DNA of 14,998 bases, from the NCBI GenBank assembly GCA_002345145.1, contig DDVC01000118.1, positions 1 through 14,998 of the forward strand, written 5' to 3'. Numbering within the stretch: position 1 is the first letter of the stretch; the number at the start of each line of letters is the position of its first letter. Made by a program: the position numbers and the translations under genes. The DNA is from Bacteroidetes bacterium UBA2322 (GTDB taxonomy: Bacteria; Bacteroidota; Bacteroidia; Chitinophagales; UBA2359). This document shows positions 1 to 5,913 of this stretch, piece after piece. The notes beneath the pieces were generated by a model that ran no database searches, had not been told where the DNA came from, and saw only the letters and a list, made by a program, of their open reading frames with translations.

Positions 1-16
1 AAACAGGGTGCGGAAT

Positions 17-51
17 GAGAGATGAATTATGAGTGATGAGTTACGAGTGAT
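17..51. repeat. Degenerate 7-bp tandem repeat (GAGTKAT-like), about 5 units
   Basis: Five consecutive heptads can be laid out from position 17: GAGAGAT, GAATTAT, GAGTGAT, GAGTTAC, GAGTGAT. The unit is close to the AGTTAGG/AGTTATG unit of the array at the right end of the window (14914 onward), read in another register. It lies upstream of the promoter of the first gene. Noncoding; function unknown. Confidence 0.6.
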
Positions 52-86
52 TTTTTAGGGCAAGCTATTTCAGGCAAGTGCACAAA

Positions 87-114
87 ACTAACCACTAACC
101 CCTACCATTTACCA
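87..114. repeat. Degenerate 7-bp tandem repeat (ACTAACC-like), 4 units
   Basis: Four heptads in phase: ACTAACC, ACTAACC, CCTACCA, TTTACCA. The first two are identical. The unit resembles the reverse complement of the GAGTTAG-type heptads, so this patch and the one at 17-51 may be oppositely oriented relatives. Noncoding. Confidence 0.5.
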
Positions 115-155
115 TGCAATTTGCCCGATGTATGCAGTTTATGACAATAATGCGC

Positions 156-163
156 TAAATTTG
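156..163 (+). promoter_or_regulatory. Putative Bacteroidota -7 element (TAAATTTG)
   Basis: TAAATTTG matches the TAnnTTTG -7 consensus of the Bacteroidota primary sigma factor. A transcript starting about 7 nt downstream (near 170) would give a leader of about 46 nt to the ATG at 216. No convincing TTG/TTTG -33 element is seen at the usual spacing, so this is a consensus match only. Confidence 0.4.
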
Positions 164-215
164 TGCTGAAAATAGGCGCTGCCTGTTGTGTTCACCCCAC
201 TTTAAATGCGTTTTT

Positions 216-737
216 ATGATTGCTGCTGCCTCTTATAAAGCTCGGGTATTGTATGTTATCGGGTGTTTGTGTTTGGTTTTGGTTTCGTGTCAAACATCAG
301 AACAGCCCAATGCCGGCGCTGCTACCCAAACTGCTCCACCCGACAGCAGTAACCAAGCAGCCAATGCCACTTTGCCCAATAACAAAATGAACCCTGCCGA
401 TTTTACGTGGGAGTTTGAAGTGGTTGAAGATAAAATTGGCACCCCTAACGCACGTATTTACCTCCTTTACAAGGGTATTCGCTACAAAGCAGGTAAAGCC
501 GCAGGTAATTTTCAAACCTTAAACCCTGCCGATTTTGCACAGCCCCAGTACTCCGTGCCCACTACTGCCCTAACCGCCGCTTGGGGTTTTTGGGCAGGTA
601 TGCTTACCACTTTTTATGCCGCTGCCGAAGGCGAATTTGTGAACGTATATAAGCGCACCACCGATGCCGAAGATACCAACCCCATTCAGCCCAAGTTTGA
701 AAAAGTGATGCAATTTGATGTAAAATCAGTTAAGTAA
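216..737 (+). CDS. Hypothetical lipoprotein
   Basis: A 173-residue protein of unknown function. From the ATG at 216 the N-terminus is a typical lipoprotein signal: Lys8/Arg10, a hydrophobic stretch (about residues 11-23) and a lipobox ending LVSC with Cys25 as the lipidation site, so the mature protein is predicted to be membrane anchored in the envelope. A low-complexity Ala/Pro/Asn/Gln-rich linker (about 27-56) follows, then a compact region of about 115 residues beginning near MNPADF, rich in Tyr/Phe/Trp. NPADF occurs twice (about 59-63 and 103-107). The reading frame can be opened at a TTG at 186, but that adds ten residues ahead of the signal and leaves only about 16 nt after the predicted transcription start, so the ATG is preferred. 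The PAP2 gene follows after 27 bp, suggesting co-transcription. I do not recognise the family. Confidence 0.75.
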   Translation: MIAAASYKARVLYVIGCLCLVLVSCQTSEQPNAGAATQTAPPDSSNQAANATLPNNKMNPADFTWEFEVVEDKIGTPNARIYLLYKGIRYKAGKAAGNFQTLNPADFAQPQYSVPTTALTAAWGFWAGMLTTFYAAAEGEFVNVYKRTTDAEDTNPIQPKFEKVMQFDVKSVK

Positions 738-764
738 CAGCATTTACCCATTCCTCAATACAAC

Positions 765-1346
765 ATGCTACAACAATTATTGCAGTTAGATACCTGGCTG
801 TTTTACCTTATTAACGGCATCGGGCAAAACGCTTTTTTTGATTTTTTACTGCCGCTGTGGCGAAGCCAGTATTTTTGGTCGCCCTTATACTTGTTTTTTG
901 TAACCTTTTTGCTGTTTAACTTTTCGCCCCGTACCACCTTGTTTGTGCTGGCATTTTTTTTACTTACCTTTATGCTATGCGACCAACTTAGCGCCGGCGT
1001 AATAAAAAAAATAGTGCAGCGCCTGCGCCCATGTAAAACGCCCGAGCTATTAGAAACTGTTCGTTTGCTGGTGCCTTGCGGTAGTGGTAAAAGTTTTGTA
1101 TCGGCACACGCCACCAACCATTTTGGCATTGCCGTATATGTAGGCAACTTGTTTAAACAACATTTTGCATGGCTAAAACCGGTTTTGCTCTTTTGGGCGG
1201 CTATGGTAGCCTATGCGCAGGTATATGTAGGCGTACATTTTCCTGCCGATGTAATATGCGGAGCGTTATTGGGGGCGGTTATTGGCAATATAACCTGGTG
1301 GGCGCTAAAAAAGTACTACCTTACAACAAGTGATGCACTTGCATAA
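765..1346 (+). CDS. PAP2-family membrane phosphatase
   Basis: A 193-residue integral membrane protein of the type 2 phosphatidic acid phosphatase family, which dephosphorylates lipid phosphates or polyprenyl pyrophosphates at the membrane. Motif 1 (K-x6-RP) is seen as K81...R88-P89. Motif 2 is SAHA (113-116), with His115 as the expected acid, followed by hydrophobic sequence. Motif 3 normally reads SR-x5-H-x3-D; here the His158/Asp162 pair is present (VGVHFPAD), but the SR pair is replaced by Ala151-Gln152. About five or six hydrophobic segments are visible (roughly 20-31, 39-53, 57-76, 118-130, 136-150, 163-180). Its length fits small bacterial PAP2 proteins such as undecaprenyl-pyrophosphate or lipid A phosphatases, but the substrate cannot be decided. 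It follows the lipoprotein gene by 27 bp and is probably in the same transcript. Confidence is high for the fold, lower for activity. Confidence 0.88.
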   Translation: MLQQLLQLDTWLFYLINGIGQNAFFDFLLPLWRSQYFWSPLYLFFVTFLLFNFSPRTTLFVLAFFLLTFMLCDQLSAGVIKKIVQRLRPCKTPELLETVRLLVPCGSGKSFVSAHATNHFGIAVYVGNLFKQHFAWLKPVLLFWAAMVAYAQVYVGVHFPADVICGALLGAVIGNITWWALKKYYLTTSDALA

Positions 1347-1388
1347 TTGGGGGCGTTTTTTTAACATGCTCCTGTTGGTAATTTTTAG

Positions 1389-1396
1389 TAACTTTG
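1389..1396 (+). promoter_or_regulatory. Putative -7 element (TAACTTTG) upstream of the TonB receptor
   Basis: TAACTTTG fits TAnnTTTG. It would start transcription near 1403 and leave an AT-rich leader of about 130 nt before the receptor ATG at 1532. A TTG at 1375-1377 is too close to be a standard -33 element. No recognisable riboswitch core was found in the leader. Confidence 0.4.
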
Positions 1397-1531
1397 CGCC
1401 AATTTTTAAGGTTTTTAGCTTTTTGTGTTTTTTTCCTGAATTGTTGGGGTAACTTTTAATCCGGCAACAGCACAAATAAAATAACCCACCCAATTTTACA
1501 CCCCACACTTACCGTTTTAATATACAATGCT

Positions 1532-3829
1532 ATGCTACAATATCTACACCTTATGTGGGTGGCGCTTTGTTTTCCTGTTTTAATGTTTGCACAAACAGCC
1601 ACCGTTACCGGCATTATAACCGATGAGCAAACCGGCGAAACGCTTGTTGGCGCAAGTGTGCAAAACGGACAAAACAGCATAGGAGCCATTACCGATATAG
1701 AAGGACGCTACACCCTTACCCTCCCTGCCGGCAAACATAACCTGCGTTATAGTTATGTGGGCTACAAAGAACTAATACGCCCCATAACCCTTGCCGAAAA
1801 CGCTACTGTTGTCATTAACATAACCCTTGGCGAGCGCAAAACCGACCTTGATGCAGTGGTGGTTAGCGCCAGCCAGTACCAAAAACGCCTTGCCGAAGAA
1901 ACAGTTTCAATAGATGTAATAAAAAATTATGTAATTGAGAATACCAATGTAAGAGATTTAGCAGAGGCAGTGTCAAAAGTGCCCGGCGTAAATGTGGTTG
2001 ACGGGCAGGCTACCATACGGGGCGGCAGCGGTTATGCCTACGGAACCGGCACCCGCGTGCAAGTATTAGTGGACGATATGCCCCTTGTTACCGGCGATTT
2101 TGGCGAAGTGCGCTGGGATTTTATACCGATGGAAAATGCCGAGCAAGTAGAAGTACTCAAAGGCGCAGCATCGGTAGTTTATGGCTCATCGGCCCTAAAC
2201 GGGGTAATAAACGTAAGAACCGGTTTTGCCAAATCTAAACCCGAAACCCGATTTACCCTGTTTCAGGGTTTGTACTTTAACCCCCGAAACAGTAAAGCCA
2301 AATGGTGGAGCGGAAGAGAACAACCCAACTTTACCGGCTTATTTTTCTCGCATCGGGAAAAAAAAGGTCAATGGGATTTTGTAACCGGCATTGGCGCTAA
2401 TATATTAGAAAGCTACCAGCGTGAGGGCGATACTAAACAAATGCGTATCAACTTTAAATCGCGCTACCGCCATCCTAAGCTCGAAGGGTTAAATATGGGT
2501 ATTAATGCCAATGCCATGCTCCAAAAATTTGGACGCGTGTTTATGTGGCAAAATGCCGATTCGGCAGCTTACCTTGCCTTTGGCGGAGAAAATTACGACC
2601 GTTACTCACTCATCAATATAGACCCCTACGTAAACTACCTCACTGATAATGGACTTACGCACCGCCTTAAAACCCGATTTTACCGCGTAGAGCGCTACAA
2701 TGTAAGAATGGAGCCTACCACCACCTCTAATACCATTTTTGCCGAATATCAGGTGCAGAAAAATTACGATTTTGGCTTAGTGGTAACCGGCGGCTTGGTG
2801 GGCAATTTTTTTAGAGGATTTAGCTCGCTTTACCAAAATAAAGACCTGTTTATTAACACCTACGGCATGGCAGCCTACCTACAGGCAGAACAAAAAATAA
2901 ACAGGCTTAGTATTGTGGGTGGTGCCCGGTACGAGAACAATACCGTAGATATTTTGCTCGATACGCTTCAGGTAAATATACCTATTGTATTTAGGTTGGG
3001 CATGAACTATGAGGTAAACAAAAATACCTACCTGCGCGCCTCCTTTGGGCAAGGATACCGGTCGCCCAATTTGGTAGAACGATTTATAGATGCCGATTTG
3101 GAAGGTACTATCAACATTTTTGCTAACCCCCAACTGCTGCCCGAACAAGGCTGGAATGCCGAAATAGGACTAAAACAAGGAGTTAAAATAGGCGACTGGC
3201 AAGGCACTGTTGATGCTGTTTTGTTTTGGACCGAATACCAAAATATGACCGAGTTTTTACTAACCAACCTAAACGGCAAAATTGGTTTCCAAACGCAAAA
3301 TACCGGCAATACCCGCATTGCAGGGTGGGAACTCTCTACATCGGGCGATGGTAAAATTGCCGGGCTGCCGCTGCGCCTTTGGGGCGGTTATACCTTTAAT
3401 TATCCGGGCGATTTAGAATCGGATACCTTACAAAGGCGCATTGGTCCGTATCTCAGCAACTTGTTTCAAAGCCTTGGCGGTGTTGATTCGCTCCAAAACA
3501 GCATACTGCGCTACCGATTTCGAAACACTGCCCGAATTGATGCCGAAACCGATATTAAACGTTTTACCATTGGTTATACCTGCTCCTATAACAGTTTTAT
3601 GGATAGAATAGATGATGTTTTTAACGTATTTATTCAAGGTTTGGAAGAGTTCAGGCAACGTAACAATAGAGGTATCTGGGTTTCTGATGCACGCCTTGCC
3701 TACCGTATAGACGACCAATCGAGCGTGGCGCTCATTGGTAAAAATATCTTTAACTTAGAGTATGCCCTCCGACCCGGACTCATGGACGCTCCTGCCAATA
3801 TTACCCTCCAATATAAATTGAAGTTGTAG
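1532..3829 (+). CDS. TonB-dependent outer membrane receptor
   Basis: A complete 765-residue TonB-dependent transporter, importing an unknown ligand across the outer membrane with energy from TonB-ExbBD. A signal peptide is present (hydrophobic residues 5-19, probable cleavage near MFA/Q). Residues about 23-102 form a carboxypeptidase-regulatory-like beta-sandwich (ATVTGII..GETLVGASV..GRYTLTLPAG..YVGYKE), typical of Bacteroidota receptors. A TonB-box-like stretch DAVVVSA (107-113) follows. The plug is about 118-230 and carries the RDLAEAVSKVPGVNV, IRGGSG, VDDMP and ASVVYGSSALNGVINV signatures. The rest is a beta barrel (about 235-765) with the late SFGQGYRSPNLVERF signature of the family, ending LQYKLKL. 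No SusD-like lipoprotein lies beside it, so it is not a SusC-type glycan pair; the neighbours give no clue to the ligand. The ATG at 1532 is chosen because it gives a good signal peptide; the ATG at 1527 is out of frame. Confidence 0.93.
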   Translation: MLQYLHLMWVALCFPVLMFAQTATVTGIITDEQTGETLVGASVQNGQNSIGAITDIEGRYTLTLPAGKHNLRYSYVGYKELIRPITLAENATVVINITLGERKTDLDAVVVSASQYQKRLAEETVSIDVIKNYVIENTNVRDLAEAVSKVPGVNVVDGQATIRGGSGYAYGTGTRVQVLVDDMPLVTGDFGEVRWDFIPMENAEQVEVLKGAASVVYGSSALNGVINVRTGFAKSKPETRFTLFQGLYFNPRNSKAKWWSGREQPNFTGLFFSHREKKGQWDFVTGIGANILESYQREGDTKQMRINFKSRYRHPKLEGLNMGINANAMLQKFGRVFMWQNADSAAYLAFGGENYDRYSLINIDPYVNYLTDNGLTHRLKTRFYRVERYNVRMEPTTTSNTIFAEYQVQKNYDFGLVVTGGLVGNFFRGFSSLYQNKDLFINTYGMAAYLQAEQKINRLSIVGGARYENNTVDILLDTLQVNIPIVFRLGMNYEVNKNTYLRASFGQGYRSPNLVERFIDADLEGTINIFANPQLLPEQGWNAEIGLKQGVKIGDWQGTVDAVLFWTEYQNMTEFLLTNLNGKIGFQTQNTGNTRIAGWELSTSGDGKIAGLPLRLWGGYTFNYPGDLESDTLQRRIGPYLSNLFQSLGGVDSLQNSILRYRFRNTARIDAETDIKRFTIGYTCSYNSFMDRIDDVFNVFIQGLEEFRQRNNRGIWVSDARLAYRIDDQSSVALIGKNIFNLEYALRPGLMDAPANITLQYKLKL

Positions 3830-3834
3830 CTCTT

Positions 3835-3871
3835 AAAGTGAAAAACGAAAAGTTATGAGTTCTAAGTTACA
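3835..3871. repeat. Degenerate 7-bp periodic repeat after the receptor gene
   Basis: Starting 6 bp after the receptor stop codon, heptads in phase read AAAGTGA, AAAACGA, AAAGTTA, TGAGTTC, TAAGTTA. The first units resemble the reverse complement of the TTCACTT heptads at 4340 and 12234, and the later ones resemble the AGTTATG type. One patch therefore appears to join two unit types in the same 7-nt phase. Confidence 0.5.
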
Positions 3872-3909
3872 ACTCCATTCCGATTTTGTTTCTCGCAAAG
3901 GCGCAAAAT

Positions 3910-3937
3910 GTAGAGACACACGGCCGTGTGCCTCTAC
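3910..3937. repeat. 28-bp palindromic dispersed-repeat-like element
   Basis: An almost perfect 28-bp palindrome with arms GTAGAG and CTCTAC and centre CACGGCCGTG. Thirteen of fourteen pairs match; only A3916/C3931 mismatches. It is preceded by TCTCGCAAAGGCGCAAAA (3891-3908). From memory, GTAGAGAC...GTCTCTAC palindromes and CGCAAAGGCGCAAAG strings are known as dispersed intergenic repeats in several bacterial phyla. It lies about 80 bp after the receptor stop and could also form a hairpin in the transcript. Confidence 0.7.
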
Positions 3938-3972
3938 TGTTATGAATTAAAAATTGTAAGTAGTTAGATTTC

Positions 3973-4180
3973 AGTGCGCTGCACCTGTTGTAAACCGGTT
4001 TACCTCCTTGCTACCAATAGGTTGGTGCGCTGCACCTTTTCAGCATAATGGTTAGCTCATTGCCATATTTGTGTTTGCGTTTAGCGATATGATGTAGCAA
4101 AGCCTTTGCCTACAAGGTGCAGCGCACCTAAATCTTGGTAGTGGATAGCCGCTAAAACCTTTGGTTAGGTGCAGCGCACC
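3973..4180. repeat. REP/BIME-like element: four 13-bp hairpin repeats in inverted pairs
   Basis: GGTGCGCTGCACC occurs at 4024-4036, with a one-base variant at 3973-3985. The reverse complement GGTGCAGCGCACC occurs at 4116-4128 and 4168-4180. Each copy is itself a hairpin (GGTGC, 3-nt loop, GCACC). The two forward copies are 51 bp apart and the two inverted copies 52 bp apart, so the arrangement is symmetric about roughly 4076. The spacers are diverged, but in inverted alignment both hold CTACCAA at nearly the same offset. The first spacer also has a perfect 12-bp palindrome, TAAACCGGTTTA (3991-4002). No ORF lies inside it. It resembles a mobile palindromic repeat or a MITE-like remnant. Confidence 0.7.
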
Positions 4181-4224
4181 GTTATTTTATGGTTTTGCCG
4201 TAAAGCTAACCTCACATCAATTTA

Positions 4225-4258
4225 GTCTGCAAAAACACCATCAATTTGAATTGCAGAC
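4225..4258. other. Possible hairpin with 8-bp stem
   Basis: GTCTGCAA (4225-4232) is the exact reverse complement of TTGCAGAC (4251-4258), with an 18-nt loop. A direct repeat CATCAATTT (4215-4223 and 4239-4247) overlaps it. Function unknown; there is no U-tract, so it is not a convincing terminator. Confidence 0.35.
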
Positions 4259-4264
4259 AGTACC

Positions 4265-4297
4265 TAAGTAGTTACTGTTATTTTTAGTAACCACTTA
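4265..4297. other. Hairpin with 12-nt arms upstream of the rdgB-like gene
   Basis: TAAGTAGTTACT (4265-4276) pairs with AGTAACCACTTA (4286-4297) at 11 of 12 positions around a 9-nt T-rich loop. It lies about 85 bp upstream of the next start codon. It may be a repeat remnant or a transcript structure; a role cannot be assigned. Confidence 0.4.
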
Positions 4298-4339
4298 CGA
4301 ATTACGAGTGTGTTAGTGCCGATTACCAGCTACTGAATA

Positions 4340-4367
4340 TTCACTTTTCATGTTTCACTATTCTGTA
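4340..4367. repeat. Degenerate 7-bp periodic repeat (TTCACTT-like), 4 units
   Basis: Heptads in phase: TTCACTT, TTCATGT, TTCACTA, TTCTGTA. It ends 14 bp before the ATG of the rdgB-like gene and shares its unit with 12234-12254. Confidence 0.5.
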
Positions 4368-4381
4368 ACCACAACTATCCC

Positions 4382-4960
4382 ATGTCAAAACTGTTGTTTG
4401 TAACGCACAATACCCATAAACTGCAAGAAGTGCAAGCCATAGTGGGCAGCAGCTATCAATTGCGCAATTTAAACGATATTGGGTTTACCGCCGATATACC
4501 CGAACCCCACCACACGCTGGAAGAAAACGCCCTTGAAAAAGCGCGCACCATTTACCGCCAATACCACGTAAACTGTTTTGCCGAAGATACCGGCTTAGAA
4601 ATTGATGTGCTAAACGGCGAGCCGGGTGTAAAAACTGCCCGATATGCCGGTGAACATAAAAATACCCAAGATAATATAAACCTTGTTTTGCAAAAACTAC
4701 AAGGGCAGCCTAACCGTAGCGCCCAGTTCAGAACCGTATTTGCCTTAATTTTAAACGGGCAAGAGTACTTGTTTGAGGGGATAGCGCGCGGAACCATAAC
4801 CACTACGCCACAAGGCAATGGCGGTTTTGGCTATGACCCTGTTTTTATACCCGATGGCTATGAGCAAACCTTTGCCCAGTTGCCGGCAGCGGTAAAAAAT
4901 GCCATTAGCCACCGAGCGCTTGCCTTAAAAAAACTGCTTACCTTTTTACAGCAGCAGTAA
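4382..4960 (+). CDS. rdgB: RdgB/HAM1-family non-canonical purine NTP pyrophosphatase
   Basis: A 192-residue cytoplasmic enzyme of the Ham1/RdgB (ITPase-like) family, which hydrolyses dITP, ITP and XTP to the monophosphate and pyrophosphate, keeping deaminated purines out of DNA and RNA. The whole family pattern is visible: the N-terminal nucleotide-binding motif THNTHK (8-13), LEENA..KA (46-53), AEDTGLEID (67-75) with Asp69 as the likely catalytic or metal residue, GVKTARYAG (82-90), FGYDPVF (149-155) for base recognition, and KNAISHRALAL (172-182). The length is normal and no key residue is missing. The ATG at 4382 gives the standard short N-terminus. The gene appears monocistronic, ending 16 bp from the convergently transcribed esterase gene. 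No obvious promoter box was found upstream. Confidence 0.95.
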   Translation: MSKLLFVTHNTHKLQEVQAIVGSSYQLRNLNDIGFTADIPEPHHTLEENALEKARTIYRQYHVNCFAEDTGLEIDVLNGEPGVKTARYAGEHKNTQDNINLVLQKLQGQPNRSAQFRTVFALILNGQEYLFEGIARGTITTTPQGNGGFGYDPVFIPDGYEQTFAQLPAAVKNAISHRALALKKLLTFLQQQ

Positions 4961-4976
4961 ACATTGTAACATCGGG

Positions 4977-5795
4977 TTACTTTTTACCAAAAGCCCAACG
5001 CAAAAAGTGCGGCATTGCCCTTGCCCATGTTGGCGGGTCGTGTGTGCCATCGGGCATTTCATGGTAAGTAAAATCGTAAAAAGGCCTAAAGCCTTTGTAA
5101 ACCAATGCTACGCTGAGGTCTAAAATGTCGTCAATAACATCAATAATGCCGTTGTTATTTCGGTCATCGGTTTCATCAAGCAAACCTGCCTGAAACCAAC
5201 ACCGCAAATCGGGCTTGGCAGCGCTATTGCGTATTACCTGATGCATGATTCTGTGTTCATCGGGATTTTCTACCTCCACAGGCTCGCTTCGCCACCAAAA
5301 AGCGCCCGAAAAAACACCCACCTGCTTAAAAACATGGGCATGATGCCATGCTATATCAAAAGCCGATAACCCACCCAAAGAATAACCTGCAATGGAGTTG
5401 AGTGGGTGATTGATGTTTATTTGGTAGTTTTTTTGGGCATAAGGCAGCAGCTCCTGCATAACAAAATGGGTGTAAGTACCCGCCAAACTGCCTCTGTTTT
5501 TATAGTCGGCTTGCGATGCTACGCCGTATTCTTGTTTTCGGTTGCCGGCATATATGCCAATTACTATGGGCAAATGAATGAGCTTTTGCGAGCCAAGTTG
5601 CCTCAATGCGTGCAAAATTTTAACCGTTTCGCTGTCTTGTCCGTCGTTTAGTACCAAAATCGGGAAAGAGGCAGGGTGTAATTCAAAATCGGGCGGCACA
5701 AAAAAATCAACCACCACATACCGTTGCAAAGCCTCCGACCAAAGGTTAAAAACCTTGTTTACCCTATATGTTGCAGTTTCTTTGTGAATATCCAT
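4977..5795 (-). CDS. Esterase-family alpha/beta hydrolase with EF-hand/dockerin-like loop
   Basis: A 272-residue alpha/beta hydrolase of the putative-esterase family (PF00756 type, which includes enterochelin esterase-like and S-formylglutathione hydrolase-like enzymes). The nucleophile elbow is GYSLGG (137-142, Ser139). The likely acid is Asp207 in GLLDE, and the likely base is His252 in GTHDPPTW. FPILVLNDGQD (44-54) is the usual strand-3/oxyanion-side region. Directly after the acid, residues 211-222 fit a 12-residue calcium loop (DRNNNGIIDVID: Asp/Asn at 1, 3, 5, 9 and 12, Gly at 6). No signal peptide is seen, so a cytoplasmic location is likely. It is divergent from the next esterase (118-bp gap) and convergent with the rdgB-like gene. 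The natural substrate is unknown; siderophore, carbohydrate or acyl-ester hydrolysis are all possible. Confidence 0.88.
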   Translation of the reverse strand: MDIHKETATYRVNKVFNLWSEALQRYVVVDFFVPPDFELHPASFPILVLNDGQDSETVKILHALRQLGSQKLIHLPIVIGIYAGNRKQEYGVASQADYKNRGSLAGTYTHFVMQELLPYAQKNYQININHPLNSIAGYSLGGLSAFDIAWHHAHVFKQVGVFSGAFWWRSEPVEVENPDEHRIMHQVIRNSAAKPDLRCWFQAGLLDETDDRNNNGIIDVIDDILDLSVALVYKGFRPFYDFTYHEMPDGTHDPPTWARAMPHFLRWAFGKK

Positions 5796-5827
5796 GGGTT
5801 AGGCATAAAATTTTGGTTAAAAGGCTC

Positions 5828-5835
5828 TACTTTTG
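5828..5835 (+). promoter_or_regulatory. Putative -7 element (TACTTTTG) for the esterase/ATP-grasp pair
   Basis: TACTTTTG fits TAnnTTTG on the plus strand, with a predicted start near 5842 and a leader of about 70 nt to the GTG at 5914. A TTTTG at 5811-5815 is closer than the usual -33 spacing. Confidence 0.35.
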
Positions 5836-5854
5836 CACCCGATTTTAATGGCGG

Positions 5855-5862
5855 CAAATATA
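5855..5862 (-). promoter_or_regulatory. Putative -7 element (TATATTTG, minus strand) for the divergent esterase
   Basis: On the minus strand this reads TATATTTG, a TAnnTTTG match. Transcription would begin near 5848 and give a leader of about 50 nt before the ATG at 5795. It lies to the right of the plus-strand box, so the two divergent transcripts would slightly overlap at their 5' ends. Confidence 0.4.
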
Positions 5863-5913
5863 ACGCCAAACCTGCAACTTCCGGTTTATTAACAGCCCCT
5901 AAACTTCTTTTTT

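Larger units (their letters stand above)
3830..4381. other. 552-bp gene-free intergenic region rich in repeats
   Basis: No credible coding sequence is seen on either strand. In order it holds a 7-bp periodic patch, a CGCAAAGGCGCAAAA-type sequence with a 28-bp palindrome, a 208-bp inverted arrangement of four 13-bp repeats, a hairpin (4225-4258), a second hairpin (4265-4297) and another 7-bp periodic patch just before the next gene. No TAnnTTTG box was found upstream of the rdgB-like gene. Confidence 0.8.

Noticed and set aside
186..215. TTG start giving a 183-residue version of the first lipoprotein
   Set aside because: It adds ten residues before the Lys/Arg of the lipoprotein signal and nearly abuts the predicted transcription start; the ATG at 216 gives a normal lipoprotein signal.
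1305..1508. 67-codon minus-strand frame in the gap before the TonB receptor
   Set aside because: Lys/Cys-rich translation of an AT-rich spacer overlapping the PAP2 end and the receptor leader; no motif or promoter support.
1403..1531. Cobalamin or other riboswitch upstream of the TonB receptor
   Set aside because: No conserved core such as the B12-box GCCACTG or a TPP/FMN core was visible; the leader is simple AT-rich sequence.
3973..4180. CRISPR array
   Set aside because: Only four 13-bp copies in two orientations with a wide central gap; CRISPR repeats are longer, direct and evenly spaced, and no cas gene is present.
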